From CBDDGJ01 sp965227805 (GTDB taxonomy: Bacteria > Pseudomonadota > Alphaproteobacteria > RS24), in contig CBDDGJ010000003.1 of assembly GCA_965227805.1 (NCBI GenBank), positions 124,001 through 188,000 of the forward strand: DNA of 64,000 bases. Direction: 5' to 3'. A model generated the notes under the pieces. The model saw only the letters and a list, made by a program, of their open reading frames with translations, searched no databases and was not told the DNA's origin. The position numbers and the translations under genes were made by a program. Below, in pieces: positions 1-7,722 of the stretch. Each line of letters opens with the position of its first letter. Within the stretch, counting starts at the first letter, position 1.

Positions 1-423
1 CAGCGGATCATAAACCACACCATCGCAATCGGCATAAAGCGCATTTATGGTGAAGTCGCGCCGTCCGGCATCTACCGACCAATCGCGCCCGAAAGCGACT
101 TCGGCATGGCGGCCATCCGTTGTCAGATCTGCCCGCAAGCTGGTAATCTCAATCGGGCGATGGGCGATTATTGCCGTCACTGTGCCATGGGCAATGCCGG
201 TTGGCACGGTTTTAATCTGTGCGGCCTGTAAAAGCGTTTGCACGCTATCGGGCGTATGGGTTGTGGCCATATCGACATCTTGCACCACGCGCCCCAATAA
301 TGTATCGCGCACACAGCCGCCCACCAAACGCACCTCGCCCCCGTCCACATTCAAGGCAGAAAATAAGCGCTGCACCGCTGCATCGGCAAACCATGGCGCA
401 GAGCTTATATTTTTATGCGTCAT
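1..423 (-). CDS. cca: CCA tRNA nucleotidyltransferase / poly(A) polymerase family, N-terminal part
   Basis: This is the N-terminal 141 codons of a class II nucleotidyltransferase; the rest lies beyond the left edge. Such enzymes add or repair the 3' CCA of tRNAs. Visible are the nucleotide-binding start 'LVGGCVRDTLLGR', the metal-binding 'DVDMATT' (the DxD pair) and further on 'RRDFTINALYAD', the family's RRD motif. The ATG at 423 overlaps the stop of the upstream membrane-protein gene as ATGA, so the two are translationally coupled. Alternative: a poly(A) polymerase, which shares all these motifs; the tRNA enzyme is more likely in this neighbourhood. Confidence 0.85.
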   Translation of the reverse strand, partial: MTHKNISSAPWFADAAVQRLFSALNVDGGEVRLVGGCVRDTLLGRVVQDVDMATTHTPDSVQTLLQAAQIKTVPTGIAHGTVTAIIAHRPIEITSLRADLTTDGRHAEVAFGRDWSVDAGRRDFTINALYADCDGVVYDPL

Positions 424-701
424 TCAAAATGGCCGGGCACAATCTGGCCATCTTCATAAACAGGCGGCACATAGGTTTTTTGCACATCCTCATCCACCGA
501 TACGCCAAACCGAATAACCAAAAGCCCCACCAATACCAGGCCAACACCCATAGCGGTTAGCCGCGCAAAATGCCATTGCCTTTGTGCATTGGGGTGAAAC
601 CGGCGCACCCACCACAGCCATAGCCACGCTGTAATAAAGGGAAGACTGAACAAAACAAGACCAATGAGAATAAGTCGGACCATATCAAAATGCCTTTTCA
701 C
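420..701 (-). CDS. Small two-helix membrane protein (DUF6111-like)
   Basis: A 93-residue protein with one hydrophobic helix at about residues 8-30 and another at about 46-64, separated by a basic loop ('RRFHPNAQRQ'), followed by an acidic, proline-containing tail. Small proteins of this shape between a CoA pyrophosphatase and a CCA-transferase are, as I recall, grouped as DUF6111 in alphaproteobacteria; the assignment leans on context. Its start overlaps the end of the pyrophosphatase by 17 bp and its stop overlaps the CCA-transferase start by 4 bp, so it is a middle gene of the operon. No function is known. Confidence 0.75.
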   Translation of the reverse strand: MKRHFDMVRLILIGLVLFSLPFITAWLWLWWVRRFHPNAQRQWHFARLTAMGVGLVLVGLLVIRFGVSVDEDVQKTYVPPVYEDGQIVPGHFE

Positions 702-1299
702 TTAAATTACGTAACATACCCGCCGTTGCACCCCATATAAAATAACCCTGATAGGGCATGGCATAATAATGCCGCGTTTTGCCGCGCCATGTCGCCGTGC
801 GGCGTTCATGATTATTCTTATCCATCAAAAAAGCAAGCGGCACTTCAAACACATCAGCCACCTCATTATGGTTAATGGTTAAAGAAAACCCCGGGCGCAC
901 AAAACCCACAACCGGCAATATGGCAAAGCCCGTGCCCGTATGCAAGGCATCCAGATAGCCCGCAATATCGACATATATTTCCTCTAGGCCGATTTCCTCA
1001 CGCGATTCGCGCAAGGCCGTTGCTACCGGATTTTTATCGCATGGTTCAGCCTTTCCCCCCGGAAAAGCCACTTGCCCCGAATGTGATGCCAAATGATCCG
1101 CGCGCCGTGTCAGCAATACACGCGGCGCATCATCATACTCAATAATCGGCACCAGCACCGAAGCCAAACGAAAAGTCTCGGTGTCTATATCCGTCCATTT
1201 AGCATCGGAATGAACAGATATGCGCGCCGCCAGCACCGCGGCATGTGCCTCTAAATCGCGTTCAACCACCGCCATAATTCGGGCGCGATAATCATTCAT
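685..1299 (-). CDS. NUDIX hydrolase, CoA pyrophosphatase type
   Basis: A 204-residue NUDIX protein that should cleave CoA or its derivatives into phosphopantetheine and 3',5'-ADP. The UPF0035 signature of this subfamily is complete: 'VLLTRRADHLASHSGQ' followed by 'VAFPGG', then the NUDIX box end 'RESREEIGL' with both catalytic glutamates. Length fits the family. The start overlaps the DUF1285 gene by 8 bp and the next gene is overlapped by 17 bp, so it belongs to a four-gene operon ending in the CCA-transferase. Confidence 0.88.
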   Translation of the reverse strand: MNDYRARIMAVVERDLEAHAAVLAARISVHSDAKWTDIDTETFRLASVLVPIIEYDDAPRVLLTRRADHLASHSGQVAFPGGKAEPCDKNPVATALRESREEIGLEEIYVDIAGYLDALHTGTGFAILPVVGFVRPGFSLTINHNEVADVFEVPLAFLMDKNNHERRTATWRGKTRHYYAMPYQGYFIWGATAGMLRNLSEKAF

Positions 1300-1894
1300 T
1301 ATATATATCCTCTAATGCGGTGGACGGCATAATCGGAAAAAACACGCCCCCGCTCCATAGGCCGAAATTCCCCTCATAATGCACCGCATAATCAACCAGC
1401 TGATAAAATACAGACCGACTAATAAGCGCCTCAAGCCGTGCACGCACATGAATATAAGGACGCGGTTCCGCAGTATGTTCATCCACCATAAACCTTAATG
1501 CATGCGCCGCGCCTGCTGCGGTAAAATCACCGACATTGGTTTCAAAACGCAAAATCTGCGTTTTGCCTTGCCCTTCGACATGCAATAGCGTGGCGATAAA
1601 GGGTGCATCTTCCACCTCAATACGAATTTTCTCCGCCGGCGTTACCAGATAATGCTCACCATCTTCATCATGGCGCAAAATCGTGGAAAACAAGCGCACA
1701 AGTGCCGCACGCCCAATGGGAGACCCTGCATAAAACCATTGCCCATTAGCGGCGATTTTCATACCGATATCCCCGCAATAATCCGGCTCCCATAAATGCA
1801 CGGGCGGCAACCCCTTTTCATTATGCACCTGTTCGGCAGCTTTTACCACTTGCTGTAAGGCATCGGCGCTATTTTGTTCTGTCTTATGTGTCAT
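1292..1894 (-). CDS. DUF1285 domain protein
   Basis: A 200-residue protein matching the DUF1285 pattern: 'PPVHLWEPDYCGDIGMKI' near residue 30, 'WFYAGSPIGRAALVRLFS' near residue 53, then 'HYLVTPAEKIRIEVEDAPF'. The family is widespread in proteobacteria, soluble and of unknown biochemical role. It has no signal peptide or membrane segment. It is the first gene of the tightly packed set continuing with CoA pyrophosphatase, DUF6111-like and CCA-transferase. The 50-bp gap to the GNAT gene contains no clear promoter. Confidence 0.85.
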   Translation of the reverse strand: MTHKTEQNSADALQQVVKAAEQVHNEKGLPPVHLWEPDYCGDIGMKIAANGQWFYAGSPIGRAALVRLFSTILRHDEDGEHYLVTPAEKIRIEVEDAPFIATLLHVEGQGKTQILRFETNVGDFTAAGAAHALRFMVDEHTAEPRPYIHVRARLEALISRSVFYQLVDYAVHYEGNFGLWSGGVFFPIMPSTALEDIYNE

Positions 1895-1944
1895 AGGCGC
1901 ATTATAAGCCCTTTGCGCCGCATGTTAAGGGGCTATTTCATCTC

Positions 1945-2424
1945 TCATACTTCATCGGCTTTACGCACCGCACCTTGCATATTATCATGCCCATTATAAA
2001 GCAATATGCGCTGCGGGTTAACCGGATGCGAAAGAAAAACCCCCGGCCCCGCTACAACAAAACCCAGTGGCGCATAATAAGGCAAATCACCCACAAGCAG
2101 TATCGGCAAGGGGGTTTTTGCAAGTGTGTGCCGCATAAGCGCACGCCCAATCCCCTTGCTTTGCATGTCAGGGTGCACGCCGAGCGGCCCTAATAAAAGC
2201 GCCTTTTCTTCCCCGATTTTTATCGGCCAGTAATCTATACTGCCGCATAGCTTTCCCCCCGCTTTTACGGCCACATATGCCAAATCGCTAATCGCTTGAT
2301 TCCCTTCACGCAAGCGCTCTGCCGCACGCGCATAGCGGCCAGGGCCCATCGCCAGAGCGAGCAACGCCGCTTTGTCAGATTTATAGTGGTCTGCATAGGT
2401 GTGAAGCGAAAAACCATCTGCCAT
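1945..2424 (-). CDS. GNAT family N-acetyltransferase
   Basis: About 159 residues of a GCN5-related acetyltransferase. Motif A is clear: 'LLGPLGVHPDMQSKGIGR' carries the beta-4 strand and the acetyl-CoA pyrophosphate loop (Q-x-x-G-I-G). A later 'YYAPLGFVVAG' is typical of the YhbS-like branch. I prefer the ATG at 2424 over one at 2448 because GGGGG sits 5 nt upstream and it avoids a 22-bp overlap with the antiporter gene, whose stop is 3 nt before it. The substrate cannot be read from sequence. Confidence 0.82.
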   Translation of the reverse strand: MADGFSLHTYADHYKSDKAALLALAMGPGRYARAAERLREGNQAISDLAYVAVKAGGKLCGSIDYWPIKIGEEKALLLGPLGVHPDMQSKGIGRALMRHTLAKTPLPILLVGDLPYYAPLGFVVAGPGVFLSHPVNPQRILLYNGHDNMQGAVRKADEV

Positions 2425-2426
2425 CG

Positions 2427-3377
2427 TTACCCCCGTTGAAATAGCCAAAAACCATAGCCACTATAAAACAGGAGCAAAAGCGCACCCTCCCCCCGACTAA
2501 TCCGCATATGGCTACGCAAAAACCAAAGCATGAGCACCGTCGCGCCCAGCATCACCCATATATCTTGTAGTCTAAATTGTGCGGCAATCGCTAAAGGCGT
2601 AATGCTGGCTGTTGTCCCAATAATCAATAAAATATTGGCAATATTACTGCCGATAATATTTCCGAGCGCCACCGCTGCATGACCGCGCAAAGCCGCAATA
2701 AGCGATACGGCAAGTTCTGGTAAAGATGTGCCCACTGCCACCAGGCTTAGGCCAATAACGGCTTCCGAAATATGAAAAAGCCGCGCCAGATTAACCGCAC
2801 CATCCAGCAAAATCTGGGCCCCCCATATCACGCCCGCAATGCCCACCAGCAATGCCGGCACCCCAAGCCATAACCCACCCGGCAAACGCTCATCTTGCAT
2901 ATCGCTTTGTATAGCATGTGCTTCACCTTTACCTTTTTCCATATGATAAAGCGCATAACTATAAAGGCATAATATGGCCAGCATTGCCAAACCTATGGGG
3001 CGGCTTATTTCGTCAAATTGCAAAACAAGCAAAAAGCCGAAGCTAAGCCCCAGCATAATCAAACCATCGCGCCGCAAGGTTTCTGCCTTGCCAGCAATCG
3101 GTGCGACCAATGCCACCACCCCCAGCACCAAAAGCAGATTGGCAATATTACTGCCTATGGCATTACCCAAAGCAATATCCGGCTTTCCGGCTAGCCCCGC
3201 CTGGATGGATACGGTAAGTTCAGGCGCCGACGTGCCAAAGGCGATAATGGTAAGCCCGATAATAAGCGGCGAGATACGAAGCGCGCTTGCCGTCGATACA
3301 GCCCCACGCACAAGCAGTTCCCCCGAAACGAAAAGCAGTATAAAGCCGCCTATCAAGTAAAAAATCGCACCGCCCAT
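2427..3377 (-). CDS. Calcium/sodium antiporter (CaCA family, YrbG-like)
   Basis: A 316-residue inner-membrane exchanger with about ten hydrophobic helices in two homologous halves. Both alpha-repeat motifs are present: 'IIAFGTSAPELTVSIQAG' with 'GNAIGSNIANLLLVLG' in the first half, and 'LVAVGTSLPELAVSL' with 'GNIIGSNIANILLIIG' in the second. These G-T-S-x-P-E and G-N-x-x-G-S-N blocks hold the ion-binding acidic residues. A GAGGGG Shine-Dalgarno lies 7 nt before the ATG. It probably exports Ca2+ against Na+. Confidence 0.9.
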   Translation of the reverse strand: MGGAIFYLIGGFILLFVSGELLVRGAVSTASALRISPLIIGLTIIAFGTSAPELTVSIQAGLAGKPDIALGNAIGSNIANLLLVLGVVALVAPIAGKAETLRRDGLIMLGLSFGFLLVLQFDEISRPIGLAMLAILCLYSYALYHMEKGKGEAHAIQSDMQDERLPGGLWLGVPALLVGIAGVIWGAQILLDGAVNLARLFHISEAVIGLSLVAVGTSLPELAVSLIAALRGHAAVALGNIIGSNIANILLIIGTTASITPLAIAAQFRLQDIWVMLGATVLMLWFLRSHMRISRGEGALLLLFYSGYGFWLFQRG

Positions 3378-3632
3378 AATGACCCCTCATGCATGCCCGT
3401 TATATTCATGTCGCCTATATAGCAATATTTTCGCAAAAATCAGATAAAATTTATTTTTTCGGTAACTGGCGCACAAACTCTATCGCCAAACATGCACGTT
3501 TCACAAAAAGCCATCAATATGACCAAATTTCTAAGCTATAATATTTTGCAAACACTCTGCCAGTCTGGTATCAAAAGCCATAAATACTCTGATTAAATTT
3601 GCAACGAATTTCTTTTGTCATATCGTTTTTAC

Positions 3633-3661
3633 TTGACTTTCTTTAGTTATTATCTTATATA
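3633..3661 (+). promoter_or_regulatory. Sigma-70-like promoter for a possible small RNA
   Basis: TTGACT at 3633-3638 and TATATA at 3656-3661 are separated by 17 bp, close to the sigma-70 optimum. The promoter points into a 349-bp A/T-rich gap without a good reading frame, which ends in a hairpin with a T-run. Confidence 0.5.
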
Positions 3662-3667
3662 TTGATT

Positions 3668-3728
3668 AAGGATTAGGAGTTCCTGATCGACATAAAGCCT
3701 CAGTAACTACTGGGGTTTTAGGTTTTTT
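3668..3728 (+). ncRNA. Candidate small RNA of about 60 nt
   Basis: The stretch begins about 7 nt after a good -10 box and ends in a stem-loop: CCTCAGT (3698-3704) and ACTGGGG (3709-3715) with loop AACT, one G-T pair, followed by TTTTAGGTTTTTT. There is no plausible reading frame in between. The terminator abuts the 3' end of the convergent DUF3800 gene, so it could instead, or also, end that transcript. The rest of the 3378-3726 gap is A/T-rich with no other feature that I can see. Confidence 0.35.
3698..3728 (+). terminator. Intrinsic terminator between small RNA and DUF3800
   Basis: A seven-pair stem with a 4-nt loop at 3698-3715, then T4-AGG-T6 on the plus strand. In the minus direction the following bases are CTTTAT, so it could act weakly for the DUF3800 gene as well. 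Confidence 0.5.
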
Positions 3729-4482
3729 AGGGAAATATTTTTAATCCGCTCCCGTCATAATTTCCATCATTATGGGTAATAAGTTTTTCTTTTATAATTT
3801 CAAAGGCTCGATTTTCTTGCTCTGGGCGCAAAACATGCAGCCCTATTGGGCGAGCAATCAAATCGGCAATTTGTAAACCTGTTGAATTTGATTTTTTATC
3901 CAGAAATCTAATGTGGTAATTAATTTGTGAAAAGTTGGTGCTAGATTTAACAGCATTAGAAGCATTTTCACAAATGCGTCTAAATTCACATTCCAGATAC
4001 ATATCTTCTACTTTTCCTCTCGACTCAAACTGAATATGTATCTCCTTTCCAGATTGATTATTACGCAATAGAAAATTATTGAGATGCTCCATACAAAACA
4101 GCATAGCAAGCTCATAAGGATTTTCTGGCCTTTGATAACGCGTAAGCCGCTGCTTTACAATGACACTCGCAATCACATCAAAGGCGGAAGTCTGTATCAA
4201 ATCTGAAATATCATTCAAAAAAGCAGAACGTGTATTCGGATTGTCAAGGATCGACCAGTCACCAGACCTATTTTTACGAATATCGTGTTCATGCATAACA
4301 ATATCGCAATGTCCCCAATATTTGAATTTGAGCTCATTCAATTTAGGCGCAATATCTTTTATGTAATTTGCTTTTTTGAAAACACAAAAAGCGAGCGAAA
4401 AGATCGGATATTGTGGGTTTATATTTTTGAGGCCATGATCACCACTCTCATCAACATAAACGATATAATCACCTCTATTCAT
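3727..4482 (-). CDS. DUF3800 domain protein
   Basis: A 251-residue soluble protein opening with 'YIVYVDESGDHG', the D-E-S-G signature of DUF3800, and closing with the family's 'STGLQIADLIARPIG' block near residue 200. DUF3800 is thought to have an RNase H-like fold, and its members are common in phages and mobile or defence regions; the activity is unproven. The gene is visibly richer in A/T than its neighbours. The start has AGGAAAG about 5 nt upstream, and it lies 26 bp behind the 126-residue orphan gene. Confidence 0.8.
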   Translation of the reverse strand: MNRGDYIVYVDESGDHGLKNINPQYPIFSLAFCVFKKANYIKDIAPKLNELKFKYWGHCDIVMHEHDIRKNRSGDWSILDNPNTRSAFLNDISDLIQTSAFDVIASVIVKQRLTRYQRPENPYELAMLFCMEHLNNFLLRNNQSGKEIHIQFESRGKVEDMYLECEFRRICENASNAVKSSTNFSQINYHIRFLDKKSNSTGLQIADLIARPIGLHVLRPEQENRAFEIIKEKLITHNDGNYDGSGLKIFP

Positions 4483-4508
4483 ATCTTTCCTATACTAACC
4501 CATCCACT

Positions 4509-4889
4509 CTATCGGTCGATAATCATGCGGTTAAATATATCCTTGCGCGTGGTTGCGAGCAATGTGCGTCCATCTTGCAAGCGGGCAAAAAGGCAGATTT
4601 TTTCCGCCCCCGTGCCAAGCGCCATATCAACCGCCCGCCCATTTATGCCATATATATTATCTGCTATAGCCGCTGCATCAAATTGTGCGAAGTCATCCTT
4701 GCGCGCTTCTATAAGCTCCGCAATTTGCTTGAGCGGCACAGTCTCGCCGAAATCAACCTTTTGTATTGTTTTGAGCGTCAAAATACCAAAATCATAATGT
4801 GCCTCGCCAGGCAGAAAATCACCGGCATGAATGATAAGCCTGCTTTTTGCAGCTTGCCGCCCCCCGCGAATATGCATCGCCCCGACCAT
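4509..4889 (-). CDS. Conserved-looking protein of unknown function, 126 aa
   Basis: I do not recognise this protein. It has no signal peptide or membrane helix; a basic, glycine-rich N-terminus is followed by mixed alpha/beta-looking sequence and an acidic, alanine-rich middle. Its ATG directly follows the TAA of the thioesterase gene (TAAATG), so it is translated from the same message. The codon use resembles neighbouring genes, and no competing frame is better. It may be a lineage-restricted companion of TesB, but nothing in the sequence says what it does. Confidence 0.6.
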   Translation of the reverse strand: MVGAMHIRGGRQAAKSRLIIHAGDFLPGEAHYDFGILTLKTIQKVDFGETVPLKQIAELIEARKDDFAQFDAAAIADNIYGINGRAVDMALGTGAEKICLFARLQDGRTLLATTRKDIFNRMIIDR

Positions 4890-5747
4890 TTATTTATGCA
4901 GGCGAATAAGCCCTTCTTGCGCTGCTGAACAGATAAGCGTGCCATCAACAGTAAAGAAATGGCCAAAATTCATCCCCCGCCCGCCGGCTGAGGCAGGTGA
5001 ATCCTGCACATATAAAATCCACTCATCTGCCTTAAACGGGTGATAAAACCACATAGCATGGTCAAGGCTTGCTGTTTGCATTTTCGGGTTCATAAAGCTC
5101 TGCCCATGCGGACGCAAACATGTATCAAGCAAAGTCGTATCCGACATATAAGCCAGCATAACCTGATTGGTCGCAAGATCATGCGGCATACCCTTATCAG
5201 CGCGCAACCATACCATTTGATGCGGCGTAACTTTTTGCGGGCTCAGCAAATCTTTCGGGTCAACGGGCCTTATTTCAAACGGTTTTTTACGCAAAAAATG
5301 CTCACGAAATTGCGCCGGAATTTTATCGGCATTTTCCTGACGCAATTCAAGTTCGCTTTTAAGCGTTTCGGGCGCGGGCGCTGCGGGCATGTCAATTTGA
5401 TGCGCCAAGCCTTTTTCAACACTTTGAAAACTGGCCGACATATTAAAAATCTGCTTGCCGTGTTGAATGGCAATCACCCGCCTGCTGGCAAAACTCTTTC
5501 CATCACGTGCGGGGTCAACTTCATAAATAATCGGACAATTCGGATCACCTGCCCGCAAAAAATAAGAATGAAATGAATGACACACCATATCATCCACCGA
5601 CTGATACGCCGCCCGCAAAGCCTGCCCCAATACTTGCCCGCCAAAAACACGCTGGCGGTCTTCATTGGGGCTTTCACCACGGAATAAATTAACCTCCAGC
5701 GGCTCCAAATTAAGCAGCGTCAATATATCATTCAATGTCTGGTTCAT
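4890..5747 (-). CDS. tesB: Acyl-CoA thioesterase II
   Basis: A 285-residue double-hotdog thioesterase hydrolysing medium- and long-chain acyl-CoA to free acid and CoA. Family hallmarks: 'NLFRGESPNEDRQRVFGGQV' at the N-terminus, 'HSFHSYFLRAGDP' near residue 58, 'SFASRRVIAIQHG' and a C-terminal 'SLDHAMWFYHPFKADEW' followed by 'SPASAGGRGMNFGHFF'. The length equals that of E. coli TesB. Its start lies 3 nt behind the stop of the GST gene, so the two are one operon. Confidence 0.92.
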   Translation of the reverse strand: MNQTLNDILTLLNLEPLEVNLFRGESPNEDRQRVFGGQVLGQALRAAYQSVDDMVCHSFHSYFLRAGDPNCPIIYEVDPARDGKSFASRRVIAIQHGKQIFNMSASFQSVEKGLAHQIDMPAAPAPETLKSELELRQENADKIPAQFREHFLRKKPFEIRPVDPKDLLSPQKVTPHQMVWLRADKGMPHDLATNQVMLAYMSDTTLLDTCLRPHGQSFMNPKMQTASLDHAMWFYHPFKADEWILYVQDSPASAGGRGMNFGHFFTVDGTLICSAAQEGLIRLHK

Positions 5748-5750
5748 AAG

Positions 5751-6506
5751 TTAGCGCGCTTTCTGATTGAATAAAATTGCACGTGCCTTTTCCGCTTCCT
5801 TGCTTTTATCGCCAAGTGTTCCGCGCCGTAATTCCATCCCCAAAGCAAAGCCGCGTTTCACCGCCGGGCGATTGCCGACACGTTCAAACCATTTTTGCAA
5901 ATGCGGAAAATCTTTCAAATCCTGCCCCTGATTTTTATAAGGCACAACCCAGCCCCAACAGGCCATATCAGCGATAGAATAACGCCCGGCAAGATAATTG
6001 CGCGTGCGCAAATGTTTATTCATCACACCATAAAGCCGATTAACTTCATCCGTATAACGCTTAACAGCATAGGGAATTTTCTTTTGCGCATATTGGCGGA
6101 AGTGATGCGCCTGCCCTGCCATAGGGCCAAGGCCGCCCATTTGCCAGAATAGCCATTGGTCAACTTCTGCACGTTCTCTTTCACGCGAGGGGTAGAACTT
6201 CCCCGTTTTGCGTCCAAGATATTGCAATATTGCGCCCGATTCAAAAATCGAAATCGGCTTGCCACCCGGCCCGTCAGGGTCGACAATGGCCGGCATACGA
6301 TTATTCGGAGATATGCGGAGAAAATTACGCTTAAATTGTTCACCCGTGCCAATATTCACCGGCTTTAGCACATAGGGCGTGCCACATTCTTCGAGCATAA
6401 TTGATATTTTCCACCCATTGGGTGTTGGCCAATAGTAAAGCTCTATCGGCTTTTGCGCAGGTTTTTTCTCGGGCATTTTTTTTGCTTTGGTTGTTTTTGT
6501 AGACAT
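5751..6506 (-). CDS. Glutathione S-transferase, YfcG/YghU-like
   Basis: About 251 residues. After a Lys-rich leader the thioredoxin-like N-domain starts with 'IELYYWPTPNGWKISIMLEE' and contains 'SPNNRMPAIVDPDG' and 'IFESGAILQYLG', the glutathione-binding S/N and E-S pattern of the Ure2p/YfcG branch. The C-terminal helical domain follows, including 'YSIADMACWGWV'. Known relatives have disulphide-reductase or peroxidase activity. The ATG at 6506 is favoured because AAAGGAG precedes it by 6 nt; ATGs at 6512 and 6530 are alternatives. Confidence 0.88.
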   Translation of the reverse strand: MSTKTTKAKKMPEKKPAQKPIELYYWPTPNGWKISIMLEECGTPYVLKPVNIGTGEQFKRNFLRISPNNRMPAIVDPDGPGGKPISIFESGAILQYLGRKTGKFYPSRERERAEVDQWLFWQMGGLGPMAGQAHHFRQYAQKKIPYAVKRYTDEVNRLYGVMNKHLRTRNYLAGRYSIADMACWGWVVPYKNQGQDLKDFPHLQKWFERVGNRPAVKRGFALGMELRRGTLGDKSKEAEKARAILFNQKAR

Positions 6507-6617
6507 AACCATCTCCTTTATTTTATGCATATATTAACCATGAAACCGGCCTGATGGGAATAGCTGTTTCTCATGTTTTTTCTTGAAATAAAACAAGAGA
6601 AAGCTATAGTAGCCTGC

Positions 6618-6821
6618 ATGATTATTATTCGTTTTATCTTGAGCACATTGCCACTATGGTTCGGCATTGGTTTTCTTGCGCCCTTATGTATCACTTTACT
6701 GAACATAATTTCTCCCGAAACAATCGGGCTTAGCGCATGGCCTGCCTCGCCCTTTATGCTTGGGCTTATTATTGGCGGCAGCTGGGGATTGATTGCACAA
6801 ATTACAGGGAGATGGATATGA
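6618..6821 (+). CDS. Small hydrophobic membrane protein upstream of desaturase
   Basis: About 67 residues with two membrane helices, residues about 3-27 and about 42-60, joined by a short loop with 'SPETIG'. No family is recognised. Its stop overlaps the desaturase start as ATGA, an arrangement that argues it is a real, coupled gene. The start is uncertain: an in-frame ATG at 6573 would add 15 polar residues, and neither start has a strong ribosome-binding site. Confidence 0.5.
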   Translation: MIIIRFILSTLPLWFGIGFLAPLCITLLNIISPETIGLSAWPASPFMLGLIIGGSWGLIAQITGRWI

Positions 6822-7702
6822 CACACACTGATATAACGGAGCAGGAGCTTATCGCACAGGAACGTGATATCGCCCGAAAATTTTTAGGCGGTGTGCCTTG
6901 GTTTGCCGTTATATGGGGAATCGGCAATAGCCTGATATGGCTTTGCCTATGGCCATTGGTGATGCTGGATATAATGCCCCTATGGCTCGGCTTTATCATT
7001 GCGTGCCTGAATATGTCGCTGGCTTATTTACCCTCGCATGAGGCACAACATGACATTATCGCCCGCCCGGGTGAAAAATTGCGGTGGCTCAACCAGCTTG
7101 TCGGGCATGTGTCGGTTATTCCGCTTGCTTATTCATATCACGCCTTACGCGTCACTCATATGGAGCATCACAAACATACCAATGACCCTGTTCGCGATCC
7201 CGATTACGGCACGCGCGCCCCCAATGCCGCCGCCGCCCTTTGGAAAACCATCACCAATCGGCAACCATCAAGCCAATCGGGGTTGAATAAATATGCAGCC
7301 ATATTAACTGAACTAGGCACGCGAGACGCACAAATTGCCCTGCGCGACAGCATTATCATCACCCTTGTCTATCATGCGATTTTATTTGCTATTGCGTGGA
7401 ACGGTTTTGCACTAGAGGCGGCATTATTATGGTGGCTACCCAAAGTTTTCGGCATAAGCTATTTGCAATTTTATCTCTCATGGGCACCGCATCACCCTGC
7501 CACCGAAACCGGACGCTATCGCGATACGCGCGCCTTCAAAAGCATATTTGGGGCAACGCTCGGTAATATCATATCCATGGGCATGCAGGCGCATATTGTT
7601 CACCATCTTTATCCACGCATTCCCCTTACCCGCACACCGGCAGCTTATCGTGCCTTGCGCCCAATTTTAGAAAAGCGCGGCTGTGAATTAAGCGGCATGT
7701 GA
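6818..7702 (+). CDS. Fatty acid desaturase family protein
   Basis: About 294 residues of a membrane-bound di-iron desaturase or hydroxylase. The three histidine clusters are all present: 'HEAQHD', 'HMEHHKH' and, near the C-terminus, 'HIVHHLYP'. Hydrophobic helices precede and separate them. The ATG at 6818 has AGGGAG six nt upstream and overlaps the previous stop. The substrate could be a fatty acyl chain or a carotenoid; the 'PHHPATETGRYRDTRAF' stretch occurs in beta-carotene-hydroxylase-like relatives, but this is not decisive. Confidence 0.85.
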   Translation: MTHTDITEQELIAQERDIARKFLGGVPWFAVIWGIGNSLIWLCLWPLVMLDIMPLWLGFIIACLNMSLAYLPSHEAQHDIIARPGEKLRWLNQLVGHVSVIPLAYSYHALRVTHMEHHKHTNDPVRDPDYGTRAPNAAAALWKTITNRQPSSQSGLNKYAAILTELGTRDAQIALRDSIIITLVYHAILFAIAWNGFALEAALLWWLPKVFGISYLQFYLSWAPHHPATETGRYRDTRAFKSIFGATLGNIISMGMQAHIVHHLYPRIPLTRTPAAYRALRPILEKRGCELSGM

Positions 7703-7722
7703 TAAATCTCACATAGAAAATA

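Noticed and set aside
47..517. Plus-strand 156-codon frame at the left edge
   Set aside because: It is antisense to the CCA-transferase, whose RRD and DxD motifs are clear on the minus strand.
5040..5576. Plus-strand 178-codon frame inside tesB
   Set aside because: tesB on the minus strand explains the sequence fully; the frame has no ribosome-binding site and a non-protein-like composition.
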